64,000 bases of DNA, taken from NCBI GenBank assembly GCA_045541475.1, contig JAZQJI010000008.1, positions 16,360 to 80,359 on the forward strand. Direction: 5' to 3'. The notes beneath the pieces were generated by a model. It was not told the DNA's origin. It saw nothing but the letters and a program-made list of their open reading frames with translations, and did no database searches. The stretch's first letter is position 1. Every line of letters begins with the position of its first letter. The translations under genes were made by a program, and so were the position numbers. This DNA comes from RGIG3077 sp045541475. GTDB taxonomy: Bacteria; Bacillota; Clostridia; Oscillospirales; Ruminococcaceae. Of this stretch, positions 17,480 to 27,121 are shown piece by piece.

Positions 17480-20400
17480 ATGAAAAGCAATTTTACCAGG
17501 GCAATATGTACTCTTACAGCCACAGCAACACTGTGTGCTTTTGCACCGCTTGAAGCGTTTGCTGCCGCAGCGGACAAACAAAGTGATGCGCAAGGCTTTT
17601 CGCACGAGATTTCTTTGCAGGAATTTGCAGAGCAAACTTCAGCTTTGGCATTGGCTTATGAAGATGAAAACGCATTTTTCGGTGAGATTGAGATAAAACC
17701 GGGCGAGAGCGGGGTTTATATCAACGGCGAAAAACAAAACGCTGATGATTTTGAAGCTTCAAAAACGGTTAGCGGTGTTTTAATGGCGGACGCAGGCGTT
17801 TTTGAAGTGCTTGACAGCAATGCTGATATTCTTTGTGAAGATGGTGAAATTACCCTTAGCACTGATAATGGCGAGATTGCATTTGCCGACCAAAGCTCAG
17901 TTGCCGTAACCGAAAATGGCGAAACAATGCTTTCACAAAAAGTTGAAACGCTGAGCGATACCGCCATGCTGCCCATTGTTGAAGTTGCGCAGACCTTGGG
18001 ATATGAAGCGTACGAAACGGAAAATTCGGTTATATTGCGCAACCCGTTTGAATCGGCAAGATTGATTGTAAAATCAAGCGGAGAGATAGATATACTAAAT
18101 GCAGTTGATGTTGTAAACGGCTTTATGGATTTGCACATTCTGCAGTTTGAAAATTCAAGTGATGCTTACTCGGCTTATCAGATTTATGCAAACAGCGATA
18201 ACGTTGAGTATGTCGTTCCTTCGCAGCAGGTTAGCGTGCAGTCAACCGCCGAAACTGCTGAGCATTACTCATGGGGCGCAGATGTTATGAGTGTTGATGG
18301 CTTTAACACTACGCTTGAACAATCGGGTGTGAACGATAACGAGGTTATCGTGGCGGTTGTAGATTCGGGCATTGATACCGACCATGAAATGTTTGAAGGC
18401 CGCCTTGCCGATGTGGGCGTGAATTTTTCTTCATCAAACGTTGCAGGGGCAGAGGATGACCACGGTCACGGAACGCACGTTTCGGGAATTATATGCGATT
18501 TAACGCTTGATAACGTAAAAATATTGCCTGTAAAAGCGCTGGATTCAAGCGGAAAGGGTTATGATGAAGCTATTTTTACGGCTATTCTGTATGCGATTGA
18601 AAGCGGAGCAGACGTAATAAATTTAAGTCTTGGCGGTTTTGGTACGGGCGAATTGTATCAAGATGCCGTAGAAATTGCCAACGCAAACGGTGTTGTGATG
18701 TGTGCCGCCGCCGGTAATGATGGTGTTGACTGCTACCGCACAATGCCCGCCATGGTTGATGGTATTATTACCGTTTCTGCGCTGGATAGCGATTTGAATG
18801 TTGCGTATTATTCAAACTTTGGTGATGAGGTTGAGTTTTGCGCACCGGGTACGCGTGTGCTGTCGGCTTATCTTGATGGACAGTATGCATACCTTACAGG
18901 CACATCAATGGCGGCGCCCCATGTTGCAGCGGCTGTTGCCATGCTTAAATGCTATGATAATACTCTTGATTATCAGCAGATTGTGGATATACTTGCAAAC
19001 AATGCCGTTGATTTGGGCAAAAGCGGATATGATGAATATTACGGCTTTGGCATGGTGTGCTTTGATGATGTTGAAATCTGTACGCAAAAGTGTGATGAGG
19101 TTGAATTTTCGGTAATTTCGGGCGAATATGACGAAGGCTTTGAGCTTGAGCTTACCAATGCCGATGCTGATGCACAGATTTATTATACGGTAAATCAAAA
19201 CGGTTTTGATATTGCTAACGCAATGCTGTATACTGAACCTATTGATATTTCAAATTCCTGCGTGATTTATGCCGCCGCTGTGTGCGAAGGCAAATATCAA
19301 AGCAACATAAAAAATGCAACCTATATAATTGAAAATCAAGATACGGACAACTGCTTTGTGGTTGAAAACGGTGTTTTGACAAAATATAACGGCGTTTTAA
19401 GTGATGTTGCTGTGCCTGAAAATGTTGACGGGCAGATTGTAACCGCTATCGGAATCGATGCGTTTGAGGGCAACAAAACCGTAACAAGCATTGCTTTGCC
19501 GCAAACTGTTACAGAAATAGGCGAAAATGCATTTGCTGATTGTGTAAATCTTGAAAACGTTGATGCAAACGCTGTAACAATGCTTTCAAACGGTGCGTTT
19601 TATGGTTGTGCATCACTTAAATCTGTAAATTTTGATGCGGCTGTTACAGTTGGTGAAAGCTGTTTTGAAGGCTGCACAGTGCTGGAAAGCGTAACGCTGC
19701 CCAACGCAACTGAAATTTTGGCTTACGCATTTTTTGAATGTGAATCGCTTGAAAAAATATCGGCACCAAATGTTAAAAGTCTTGGCGAGGGTGCGTTTTA
19801 CGGCTGTACAAATTTAGTTGACGCACAGCTTGATTTTGCAAACATGACAGCAATGGGTGATGGCGCATTTTATATGTGCAATGCTTTAAAAACCCTGATT
19901 GTGTGCAATAATCTTGAATCAATCGGTAGATATTGCTTTTTTGGTGCAAAATCTCTTGAGTGTGTGATTTTGCCAAATGATATTACAGCACTGCCCGATT
20001 ACTGCTTTGAAGGCTGCTGTGGATTGTATTATTTTGAAGCGGCTGGATTGATAGCGATAGGAGAAGAAGCACTTGATAACTGCGGCGACGTTTTTGCATC
20101 AATCGGCATTGAAACGCCCGATATCAACGGCACAACGCTGCACAAGTTTGAAATACCATTAACGCAGACGCAGACGGCCGCTTGCGATGAGCTTTGCATT
20201 TTGCAAAACGGTACGGATATTTTGTTTGAAAATACGCAAAGCGGCACGTATTACATAAAAATTTCGGGCGCAGTTTCCGCTCAGATTTCAATAATTGATG
20301 CAAACTGCAATGAAAGTGCCGCACAATATCTTGGCGATGAAGGCTCGCAGGCAATATACTCGGCAGAGCTTGATGCAGGCACTTACAGCATTACTGTTAC

Positions 20401-23281
20401 ATCAAAATCGGCAGATAGCTTTGCGGCTGTGGTTACACCAAACGTTCAAAACGGTACTGATATCAGTGATTGCGAGATTATCTGCAGCACAGAGCTTTTT
20501 AGCGATACATCAGAAGAAGATATTGATTTAACAGTTTCGTTAAACGGCACGGTTCTTGAAAATGGCGTTGATTATTTGGTTAGCTATATCGGCTTTGGCG
20601 TTGCAATTTTCGGCATGGGCAATTATTGCGGATATGCCAGAATTTACGAAAAAACCGTTGAAACGGCACAGCTTTACGAAATTTACAAAGTAAACTCTGA
20701 ATATGGCGGCAAAACGCTTGCGTTTACTCCGCAATTAAGTGGCATTTATTACTACTATGCGCTGTTTGATGAAGAGCTTTTTGCAAAGTTTGTGCAAAGC
20801 GGCACAGGCGCAACTGTTGTTGGCGAAATAACAAACCAAAGCGGAGATACCGTTGCTTTTTCAAATTCATGCAGTCAGCTGGATTGTTACAGCTACACTT
20901 ATTTTTACATTGAAGCTTATCTTGAGCAGGGGCAGACGTATTATCTGCACAGCGATACCTTGAGCGAAGCAAGCGAGTATTGCGTTAGAATAACCGATAC
21001 ATTGACGCAGATGTTTGATACTTCAATTACGGTAACGTCATCGGTGGCTTCAACCGGTGAAGAGGTTTTTGCCGACGTAACTGTAAAGTACAGCGGCAAA
21101 GCACTTGTAAACGGCGAGGATTACCTTGTAATTACCGTTGATAACGTTTTGCCGGGTTATGCAAGCGTGTATATCATGGGTGTTAATAATTATTTTGGTG
21201 TTGCAAGCCGCAGATTTACCGTTACTGCCGATAACTGCGAAAAACAAAGTATTTCTTTATCCAACACTTATGATTTTGATTTGGCTCAACATGAATTTGC
21301 CGCAGTATCAATAACCATAGGCACCGAGGCAAAATACAGAATATCTTTTGATTGCGACAGCACGGTTTACAGCTACATCAAGCACACAGATACGTCGCTT
21401 TCGTATCAATACGAAAAGAACAATGTTGAAATGACCATGAAAACGGGCGAATATGTAATTTTGTTCTATTCGGCTGATTTAAACGCTGCGCAGATATCGG
21501 TTAATGTAGAAAGACTTTATTCTATAACTGATGCAACAGTGCGCGCTTCTTCGCTTGAATACAGCGCAGGCGTTGTTCAAACACCCACAGTTACACTTTA
21601 CTACGGTTTTACAAAACTCACCGAAGGCGTTGATTATACGCTTACATTTATCGCAAGCTCGCACCTTCCCGGTGTTTACTACTACAAGGTTACGGGTATT
21701 GGTGATTATACGGGCTCAGCCACGGGTACTTATACTATTGACTGTGAGATAAGCTCACGCACGGCAACCGCAATCGGTTCGGGCGAGCATACCGTAAACA
21801 TTACAACTGCGGGCAGCTACAAGGTGTTTAAATTTACGGCAGAGCAGGATGCAACCTATCTTTTAAGCACATCGGAAACCGCCAATGTTGCATTGATTGT
21901 TTTTGATGAAAGCGGTAATATGGTAACATCCAATTGTGCACCCATGGGCTTTGGCACTGAGTTTACAATGACTGCGGGCGATGTAATGTACATTGTTGCA
22001 ATGTATTACAACCACGAAAAAACAGGCTCGTGGCAGTTTGAAATGACTAACGATTATACTCTGCTTGAAGATGTTGAAGCGGTTTATGATGCGCAGATTT
22101 ATTATTACGGCGAAAAGACACTGCCCGATGTAACCTTTGTTGATGGCGATTACACCCTTACCGAAGGCGTTGACTATGCTTACTATTACGCATGGGGTTG
22201 CAACAACTACGGCAAAGCGACAGTGTGCTACAAAGGTTTGGGCGAGTATAAATTTTACCGCTATGTTGAGTATGAGCTGATAGCTCCGCTTGCTACGTTG
22301 ATTAAAAATCCTACGCAGCTTACGCAGGATAAATCTGTATACTACGATAAAGATTACGACGAATGTGGTATATATTCGTTTAAAGCTTCAAAAGATGGCA
22401 GATACAACTTATCGTTGTTGTCATCGGTGGAAAGCGTGTACGTTCATTTTTATGATGAAAACGGTATTTTTATAGACAGCCTTACATACGGCGGCGGAAG
22501 CGATTATGATTATACGGTATTTTTGAAGGAAAACGAAACTGTATATATGGCAGTAAATTATCTTGTTTGCATGAATTATGAAAGCTATTCGGGATTTTGC
22601 GTAAAGGCTTCATACCGTAATAGTTTATCAAGCCAGACATATACACAAAACGGAGTTACCTACACTGTGTTTACAACGCTTGGCTATGCAGTTGTAAGCG
22701 ATGTTGACGAAACCTTGACCAACATTGAAATTGCAAGCGAGATTGAAGGCGTTGCCGTAACGCAGATTAATGCCGATGTTTTTAGGGATAATAAGGTTAT
22801 TAAAAGGGTTGTTATTCCTGATAGCGTAACGGAAATTGGCGCTAATTGCTTTGCAAATTCAAGCGTTGAAAAGGTGTTTGTATCTGCAAATGCCGAAATT
22901 ATAGGTTACCGTGCTTTTGCCCAAACGGATATTGCAAAGCTTTGCGTTTTTTCAAATTCAGCACAGTTTATATTGGATAGCGTATTAGCACCGAGCGTGG
23001 TTTACGGCTATGCAAATTCAACTGCACAAAGCTGGTGCGCCGAAAATGACGTTGAGTTTGTTTTAATAACAAACACTTATGGCGATGCCAACGGCGATGG
23101 AAAAATCAACGCAATGGACGCAACTCTTGTTGCGAGATATGCTGTAGGCGCAACATTGCTTGATTTGGATTTGCTGGCAAGCTGTGATGTTACCGGTGAT
23201 GGAAGAATTAACGCGCTTGATGCAACCTACATCGCAAGATATGCCGTAGGTCTTGTTGATAAATTTCCTTGCGAAGAATAA
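17480..23281 (+). CDS. Giant secreted subtilisin-like (S8) protease with LRRs, repeated C-terminal modules and a dockerin
   Basis: 1933 residues with a signal peptide (about 1-30). Residues ~75-200 resemble a copper-amine-oxidase-N-type domain (MLPIVEVAQTLGYEAY). The S8 catalytic domain spans ~270-510 with Asp295 (VVDSGID), His330 (HGHGTH), Asn413 (AAGND) and Ser476 (GTSMAAPH), so the triad is intact. BspA-type leucine-rich repeats occupy ~634-870 and again ~1777-1817. Four modules near 1014, 1199, 1368 and 1549 each carry a [EN]G[VE]DY motif and a later G[NIV]..Y pattern, alternating with pre-peptidase-C-like beta domains. A type I dockerin closes the protein (1868-1930; GDANGDGKINAMD and CDVTGDGRINALD, two calcium loops), implying docking to a cohesin scaffold. 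It ends against a shared terminator with hpt. Confidence 0.9.
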   Translation: MKSNFTRAICTLTATATLCAFAPLEAFAAAADKQSDAQGFSHEISLQEFAEQTSALALAYEDENAFFGEIEIKPGESGVYINGEKQNADDFEASKTVSGVLMADAGVFEVLDSNADILCEDGEITLSTDNGEIAFADQSSVAVTENGETMLSQKVETLSDTAMLPIVEVAQTLGYEAYETENSVILRNPFESARLIVKSSGEIDILNAVDVVNGFMDLHILQFENSSDAYSAYQIYANSDNVEYVVPSQQVSVQSTAETAEHYSWGADVMSVDGFNTTLEQSGVNDNEVIVAVVDSGIDTDHEMFEGRLADVGVNFSSSNVAGAEDDHGHGTHVSGIICDLTLDNVKILPVKALDSSGKGYDEAIFTAILYAIESGADVINLSLGGFGTGELYQDAVEIANANGVVMCAAAGNDGVDCYRTMPAMVDGIITVSALDSDLNVAYYSNFGDEVEFCAPGTRVLSAYLDGQYAYLTGTSMAAPHVAAAVAMLKCYDNTLDYQQIVDILANNAVDLGKSGYDEYYGFGMVCFDDVEICTQKCDEVEFSVISGEYDEGFELELTNADADAQIYYTVNQNGFDIANAMLYTEPIDISNSCVIYAAAVCEGKYQSNIKNATYIIENQDTDNCFVVENGVLTKYNGVLSDVAVPENVDGQIVTAIGIDAFEGNKTVTSIALPQTVTEIGENAFADCVNLENVDANAVTMLSNGAFYGCASLKSVNFDAAVTVGESCFEGCTVLESVTLPNATEILAYAFFECESLEKISAPNVKSLGEGAFYGCTNLVDAQLDFANMTAMGDGAFYMCNALKTLIVCNNLESIGRYCFFGAKSLECVILPNDITALPDYCFEGCCGLYYFEAAGLIAIGEEALDNCGDVFASIGIETPDINGTTLHKFEIPLTQTQTAACDELCILQNGTDILFENTQSGTYYIKISGAVSAQISIIDANCNESAAQYLGDEGSQAIYSAELDAGTYSITVTSKSADSFAAVVTPNVQNGTDISDCEIICSTELFSDTSEEDIDLTVSLNGTVLENGVDYLVSYIGFGVAIFGMGNYCGYARIYEKTVETAQLYEIYKVNSEYGGKTLAFTPQLSGIYYYYALFDEELFAKFVQSGTGATVVGEITNQSGDTVAFSNSCSQLDCYSYTYFYIEAYLEQGQTYYLHSDTLSEASEYCVRITDTLTQMFDTSITVTSSVASTGEEVFADVTVKYSGKALVNGEDYLVITVDNVLPGYASVYIMGVNNYFGVASRRFTVTADNCEKQSISLSNTYDFDLAQHEFAAVSITIGTEAKYRISFDCDSTVYSYIKHTDTSLSYQYEKNNVEMTMKTGEYVILFYSADLNAAQISVNVERLYSITDATVRASSLEYSAGVVQTPTVTLYYGFTKLTEGVDYTLTFIASSHLPGVYYYKVTGIGDYTGSATGTYTIDCEISSRTATAIGSGEHTVNITTAGSYKVFKFTAEQDATYLLSTSETANVALIVFDESGNMVTSNCAPMGFGTEFTMTAGDVMYIVAMYYNHEKTGSWQFEMTNDYTLLEDVEAVYDAQIYYYGEKTLPDVTFVDGDYTLTEGVDYAYYYAWGCNNYGKATVCYKGLGEYKFYRYVEYELIAPLATLIKNPTQLTQDKSVYYDKDYDECGIYSFKASKDGRYNLSLLSSVESVYVHFYDENGIFIDSLTYGGGSDYDYTVFLKENETVYMAVNYLVCMNYESYSGFCVKASYRNSLSSQTYTQNGVTYTVFTTLGYAVVSDVDETLTNIEIASEIEGVAVTQINADVFRDNKVIKRVVIPDSVTEIGANCFANSSVEKVFVSANAEIIGYRAFAQTDIAKLCVFSNSAQFILDSVLAPSVVYGYANSTAQSWCAENDVEFVLITNTYGDANGDGKINAMDATLVARYAVGATLLDLDLLASCDVTGDGRINALDATYIARYAVGLVDKFPCEE

Positions 23282-23300
23282 ATCTTGATTGAAAAACAAA

Positions 23301-23338
23301 AAAATCCGCTGATTGTAGTTTTACAGTCAGCGGATTTT
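23301..23338. terminator. Bidirectional terminator between the subtilase and hpt
   Basis: A 12-bp perfect stem AAAATCCGCTGA/TCAGCGGATTTT with a 14-base loop lies between convergent genes. The A-rich left flank and T-rich right side let it end transcripts from both strands. Confidence 0.9.
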
Positions 23339-23350
23339 GCTTTATGTACT

Positions 23351-23905
23351 TTAGTTTTGTGTTTCGTCGTATTCTGCAATGTAAGGCAGATTGCGGTAAA
23401 GCTCGGCGCAGTCAAGTCCATAGCCGATAACAAAAAAGTCGGGAATGGTGAACAGTGTGTAATCAGCTTCAAACGGCACAACACGTCTGTCGGGCTTATC
23501 AAGCAGGGTTACAACCTTTAAAGAAAGGGGATTGCGGGATTTAAGCAGCTTTATAACCTCGTTTAAGGTCCTGCCGGAATCGATTATATCTTCAACAATA
23601 ATTACGTTGTAGTTGCTGATATCACAGCCTACGTCCATGGTTATGTTAACGTTGCCCGTTGAAGACGTACCGTTAAAGTAGCTTTGCGCACACATAAAGG
23701 CAATTTCACACGGGATATCAATCGCACGGCAAAAATCGGACATGAACACGAAGGCGCCCTTTAAAACGCTTACAAGCAGCAACGGCTTGCCTTCGTATTC
23801 GCGGCTTATCTGATAGCCTACTTCCTTTATCCTTGCATCAATTTCTTCCTTTGTTATCACAACTCTTTTAATTCTTGCGTTAGCATTTTTATAATTCTCG
23901 TTCAT
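23351..23905 (-). CDS. hpt: Hypoxanthine phosphoribosyltransferase
   Basis: 184 residues, normal for the family. The PRPP-binding loop reads VEDIIDSGRTL, the pyrophosphate-side motif SVLKGAFVFMSDF is present, and the base-contact region follows at KPDRRVVPFEADYTLF. It salvages hypoxanthine and guanine to IMP and GMP in the cytoplasm. It is the last gene of the minus-strand operon that begins with the DUF951 gene, 29 bases after the aminopeptidase. Confidence 0.96.
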   Translation of the reverse strand: MNENYKNANARIKRVVITKEEIDARIKEVGYQISREYEGKPLLLVSVLKGAFVFMSDFCRAIDIPCEIAFMCAQSYFNGTSSTGNVNITMDVGCDISNYNVIIVEDIIDSGRTLNEVIKLLKSRNPLSLKVVTLLDKPDRRVVPFEADYTLFTIPDFFVIGYGLDCAELYRNLPYIAEYDETQN

Positions 23906-23934
23906 TATAAAATCCCTCTTAAAAGATATATTGA

Positions 23935-25338
23935 TTAATCGCAGTTTGTCATAAATTCGCTAAAGGAGCGGTAAGCCATGTAAACATCGAGCTTAGAAAC
24001 AATCTCGTAAGGTGCGTGCATTGAAAGCACGGGTACGCCTGCATCGATAACTTCAATATTGAGGTTTGCAAGGTAAGCCGCAACTGTTCCGCCGCCGCCC
24101 ATATCAACCTTGCCAAGCTCACCCGTTTGCCAAATAATGCCTGCATTGTCAAGCAATCTGCGGATTTCGCCTGTGTATTCGGCTGAAGCGTCCGATGTGC
24201 CGGATTTGCCTCTTGCGCCGGTAAATTTTGTTATAACAACGCCCTTGTTGATGAAAGCGGCGTTTCTGCGCTCGTTAACCTCGGGGAAGGTGGGGTCAAA
24301 CGCTGCGTTTACATCGGCAGAAAGGCACTTTGTTGCCGAAAGCACAGCCCTTTTGGTTGAACCAAGACTAACAGCCAAGTCTTCCATAAAAAATTCAAGG
24401 TAAGAAGATTGCAAGCCTGTGTTGCCGTCGCTGCCTGTTTCTTCCTTATCTGCAAGAACAACGCAAGCGGTTTTTTGCGGATTTTCGCACTCAAGAATAG
24501 CCTTTAAAGCTGTGTAAGCACAAACACGGTCATCGTGTCCGTAAGCGCCTATCATGCTACGGTCAAAGCCAATATCTTTTGCTTTAAAAGCGGGCACGGC
24601 TTCCAACTCGGCAGAGATGAAATCATCTTCAACAATGCCGTATTTTTCGTTTAAAAGCTTTAAAATGTTAAGCTTTACAGCTTCGCTTGCGTCATCTGCC
24701 TTAAACGGACGAGAGCCGATGAGAATGTTAAGTTCTTCACCCTTAATGCCCTGTGCAAGTGTGCGCTTCATCTGATCCTGCGCCAAATGGGGCAAAAGGT
24801 CTGTTACGCAAAAAACGGGGTCGTCATCATTTTCGCCAATGGCAACTTCAAGCTTTTCACCGTTTGCCTTAACAATAACACCGTGCAGCGCAAGCGGAAT
24901 TGTTGTCCACTGGTATTTTTTTATGCCGCCGTAGTAATGTGTTTTAAACAGTGCTAAATCGCAATCTTCATAAAGCGGATTTTGCTTTAAATCAAGACGG
25001 GGAGAGTCGATGTGCGCAGCGCACAGTCTTACTCCGTCTGCAATATCATCCTTACCGATGACAGCGAAAATCACAGCTTTGCCGCGGTTGTTAACAAAAA
25101 CCTTATCACCGCTTTTTAAAGCCATGCCGCTTTTGTATTCAACAAAGCCTTTTTCTTTAGCGGCGTTAATGGTGTAAACGCAGGCTTCACGCTCGGTTTT
25201 GCAGGCATCTAAAAACTTTTTGTAGTCATCGCAAAAGGCATCTGCCTTTGCAATTTCATCATCGCTGCAAACAACGGCGGCGTTTTTCTTTTCGGAAAAA
25301 AGTGATTTTTTAAGTTCTTTAACATCAATTTCGTTCAT
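23935..25338 (-). CDS. M18 family aminopeptidase (aminopeptidase I type)
   Basis: 467 residues, a usual length for bacterial M18 enzymes. Metal-binding and catalytic motifs are visible: AAHIDSPRLDLK (first zinc His and its Asp), FDRSMIGAYGHDDRVCAYTAL (bridging Asp), VLADKEETGSDGNTG (catalytic Glu pair), and HAPYEIVSKLDVYMAY at the C-terminus (last His). The family forms dodecamers that trim N-terminal residues from peptides in the cytosol. It sits within the housekeeping operon, 41 bases after coaE. Confidence 0.95.
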   Translation of the reverse strand: MNEIDVKELKKSLFSEKKNAAVVCSDDEIAKADAFCDDYKKFLDACKTEREACVYTINAAKEKGFVEYKSGMALKSGDKVFVNNRGKAVIFAVIGKDDIADGVRLCAAHIDSPRLDLKQNPLYEDCDLALFKTHYYGGIKKYQWTTIPLALHGVIVKANGEKLEVAIGENDDDPVFCVTDLLPHLAQDQMKRTLAQGIKGEELNILIGSRPFKADDASEAVKLNILKLLNEKYGIVEDDFISAELEAVPAFKAKDIGFDRSMIGAYGHDDRVCAYTALKAILECENPQKTACVVLADKEETGSDGNTGLQSSYLEFFMEDLAVSLGSTKRAVLSATKCLSADVNAAFDPTFPEVNERRNAAFINKGVVITKFTGARGKSGTSDASAEYTGEIRRLLDNAGIIWQTGELGKVDMGGGGTVAAYLANLNIEVIDAGVPVLSMHAPYEIVSKLDVYMAYRSFSEFMTNCD

Positions 25339-25379
25339 GATATATCAAAACCCTTTCTCAAAAAATATCAATTGCGATT

Positions 25380-26012
25380 TCAGGCAAACTTTGCCTTGTA
25401 ATATTCCTTAACTTTGTCGGCAACCTCTTCGGTTACTTCCTTCAAAACCTTTTCGCTTTTGTTGTTTTTTATAATAAAATCAGAATTTTTCTTAAAAAAG
25501 CTTTCGTCATGCTGAGAGTTTATTCTGCGCATGGCTTGCTCTTCGGTAAGGTCGTCACGCTCCATAATGCGTTTAAGACGGTTATGTTCCTTTGCGATAA
25601 CGGAAATTATCAGCTCGCAGAAATCATCTGCACGGCTTTCAAAAAGCGTGGGCGCATCAAGCAGAACCAAACGTTGATTGTTAGCACCGCATTGTCTTAT
25701 TCTCTCCAGAATTTCGGCGGTTATGTATGGGTAACAGATACTATTGAGCATTTCAAGCTTATTTTTATCGCTAAAAACTATTTGCGCCATTTTTTTGCGG
25801 TCGTATTCGCCATCATCTGTTATAACTTTTTCTTTAAAGCACTCACCGATTTCTGCTAAACACGGGCTGCCCTTTGCTGTAACGTCATGCGCAATTTTGT
25901 CTGCATCAATAACGGCAAAGCCTTTATTTTTAAAAAACTCGCAAACCGTAGTTTTTCCTGCGCCCGTTTGGCCGGTTAATCCTACAACCATTAGCCCGTC
26001 GAGGCTGTTCAT
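25380..26012 (-). CDS. coaE: Dephospho-CoA kinase
   Basis: 210 residues. The P-loop is GLTGQTGAGKTTVCEFF near the N-terminus, followed by DADKIAHDVTAKGSP (substrate site), DAPTLFESRADDFCE, and a LID helix with RMERDDLTEEQAMRRINSQ. It catalyses the last step of coenzyme A synthesis. The ATG at 26012 lies 7 bases behind AAAGGCGG; an internal Met8 just before the P-loop is a weaker alternative. Confidence 0.95.
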   Translation of the reverse strand: MNSLDGLMVVGLTGQTGAGKTTVCEFFKNKGFAVIDADKIAHDVTAKGSPCLAEIGECFKEKVITDDGEYDRKKMAQIVFSDKNKLEMLNSICYPYITAEILERIRQCGANNQRLVLLDAPTLFESRADDFCELIISVIAKEHNRLKRIMERDDLTEEQAMRRINSQHDESFFKKNSDFIIKNNKSEKVLKEVTEEVADKVKEYYKAKFA

Positions 26013-26049
26013 TCCATCACCGCCTTTCCTTTTTTTGTCTGTATTTTGT

Positions 26050-27084
26050 TTATTCTAAAGTAATTACTTTAAAGCCTGCCGCGCGTATAAGCCTGTTATA
26101 AACAGCCAGACCGACACCGCTTTTGCTTGGCGCACGCACAAAAGCGCGTTTTGCTCCCAAATCGTCAATATCTCTTAATGCTTTAAAGATATCATGCGCA
26201 TTTTCGGCATCGTTTTTGCCGTATGTAATCTCCTTGATATTGCTTGTGTTGATATCTTCATCAAAGATAATCAAATAATCATTTTCAGCATCTGCATTTT
26301 GCTTTGCGTACTCAAAAAAAGCCTTTGCAGATTTTGACTCCACCAAAAAAACCTCGCATTTTGGTGAATAATGTTTGTATTTCATTCCCGGTGATGCCGC
26401 AACAGCGTTTGCGTCCAATTCGGTCAAAACATTTTTGTGTATAATAACCTCATCACAAAACGGCTCTAAATCTTCTTTAGTGATAAATCCGGGGCGAAGT
26501 ATAATAACCTTGTTGTTTTCAAAGCTGATTACTGTGGATTCAACCCCGACTTTGCACTCGCCGCCATCAATAATTGCAGGGATCTTTGTGTTCATATCAT
26601 CAAAAACATGGGTAGCGCTTGTTGGGCTTGGCTTGCCCGATGTATTTGCCGAAGGCGCAGCCAAGGGCTTGCCGCTTGTTCTGATTAATTCTCTTGCGGT
26701 TGCGTTGTCGGGCATACGCACGCCAACGGTATCAAGTCCGCCCGAAGTTACATCGGGTATGCAATCGTTCTTGGGAAGAATAAGCGTTAAAGGTGCGGGC
26801 CAGAAATGCTTTGCAATTTTTATGGCACATTCGGGTATATCATGGCAAAGCTTGTATATATCATCAAGCTCTGCAATATGCACAATCAGCGGATTATCCG
26901 CAGGGCGACCCTTTGCCGCAAAGATTTTTTTAACCGCATTTGTGTTCAATGCGTCCGCCGCAAGACCGTAAACGGTTTCTGTGGGCATACCCACAACCTC
27001 GCCTTGTCTTATAAGCTCAGCAGCTTTGCTTATGCCGTTTTCATCAGCTTTTAAAATTTGTGTTTTGTATTTTTCAAGGCTCAT
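26050..27084 (-). CDS. L-threonylcarbamoyladenylate synthase (Sua5/YwlC type)
   Basis: 344 residues from the ATG at 27084. A longer frame with a start at 27195 exists but would overlap the end of prfA, whereas 27084 has GAAGGGA upstream and begins MSLEKYKTQILKAD as expected. The YrdC domain carries MPTETVYGLAADA, AKGRPADNPLIVHI and PSANTSGKPSPT. The C-terminal Sua5 domain has the linker signature SPGMKYKHYSPKCEVFLV. It makes threonylcarbamoyl-AMP from Thr, bicarbonate and ATP for the t6A37 modification of ANN-decoding tRNAs. It lies in an operon with prfA. Confidence 0.95.
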   Translation of the reverse strand: MSLEKYKTQILKADENGISKAAELIRQGEVVGMPTETVYGLAADALNTNAVKKIFAAKGRPADNPLIVHIAELDDIYKLCHDIPECAIKIAKHFWPAPLTLILPKNDCIPDVTSGGLDTVGVRMPDNATARELIRTSGKPLAAPSANTSGKPSPTSATHVFDDMNTKIPAIIDGGECKVGVESTVISFENNKVIILRPGFITKEDLEPFCDEVIIHKNVLTELDANAVAASPGMKYKHYSPKCEVFLVESKSAKAFFEYAKQNADAENDYLIIFDEDINTSNIKEITYGKNDAENAHDIFKALRDIDDLGAKRAFVRAPSKSGVGLAVYNRLIRAAGFKVITLE

Positions 27085-27121
27085 AGCCTGTTCCCTTCGA
27101 TAATTTTGCTTGCAAAAAACT

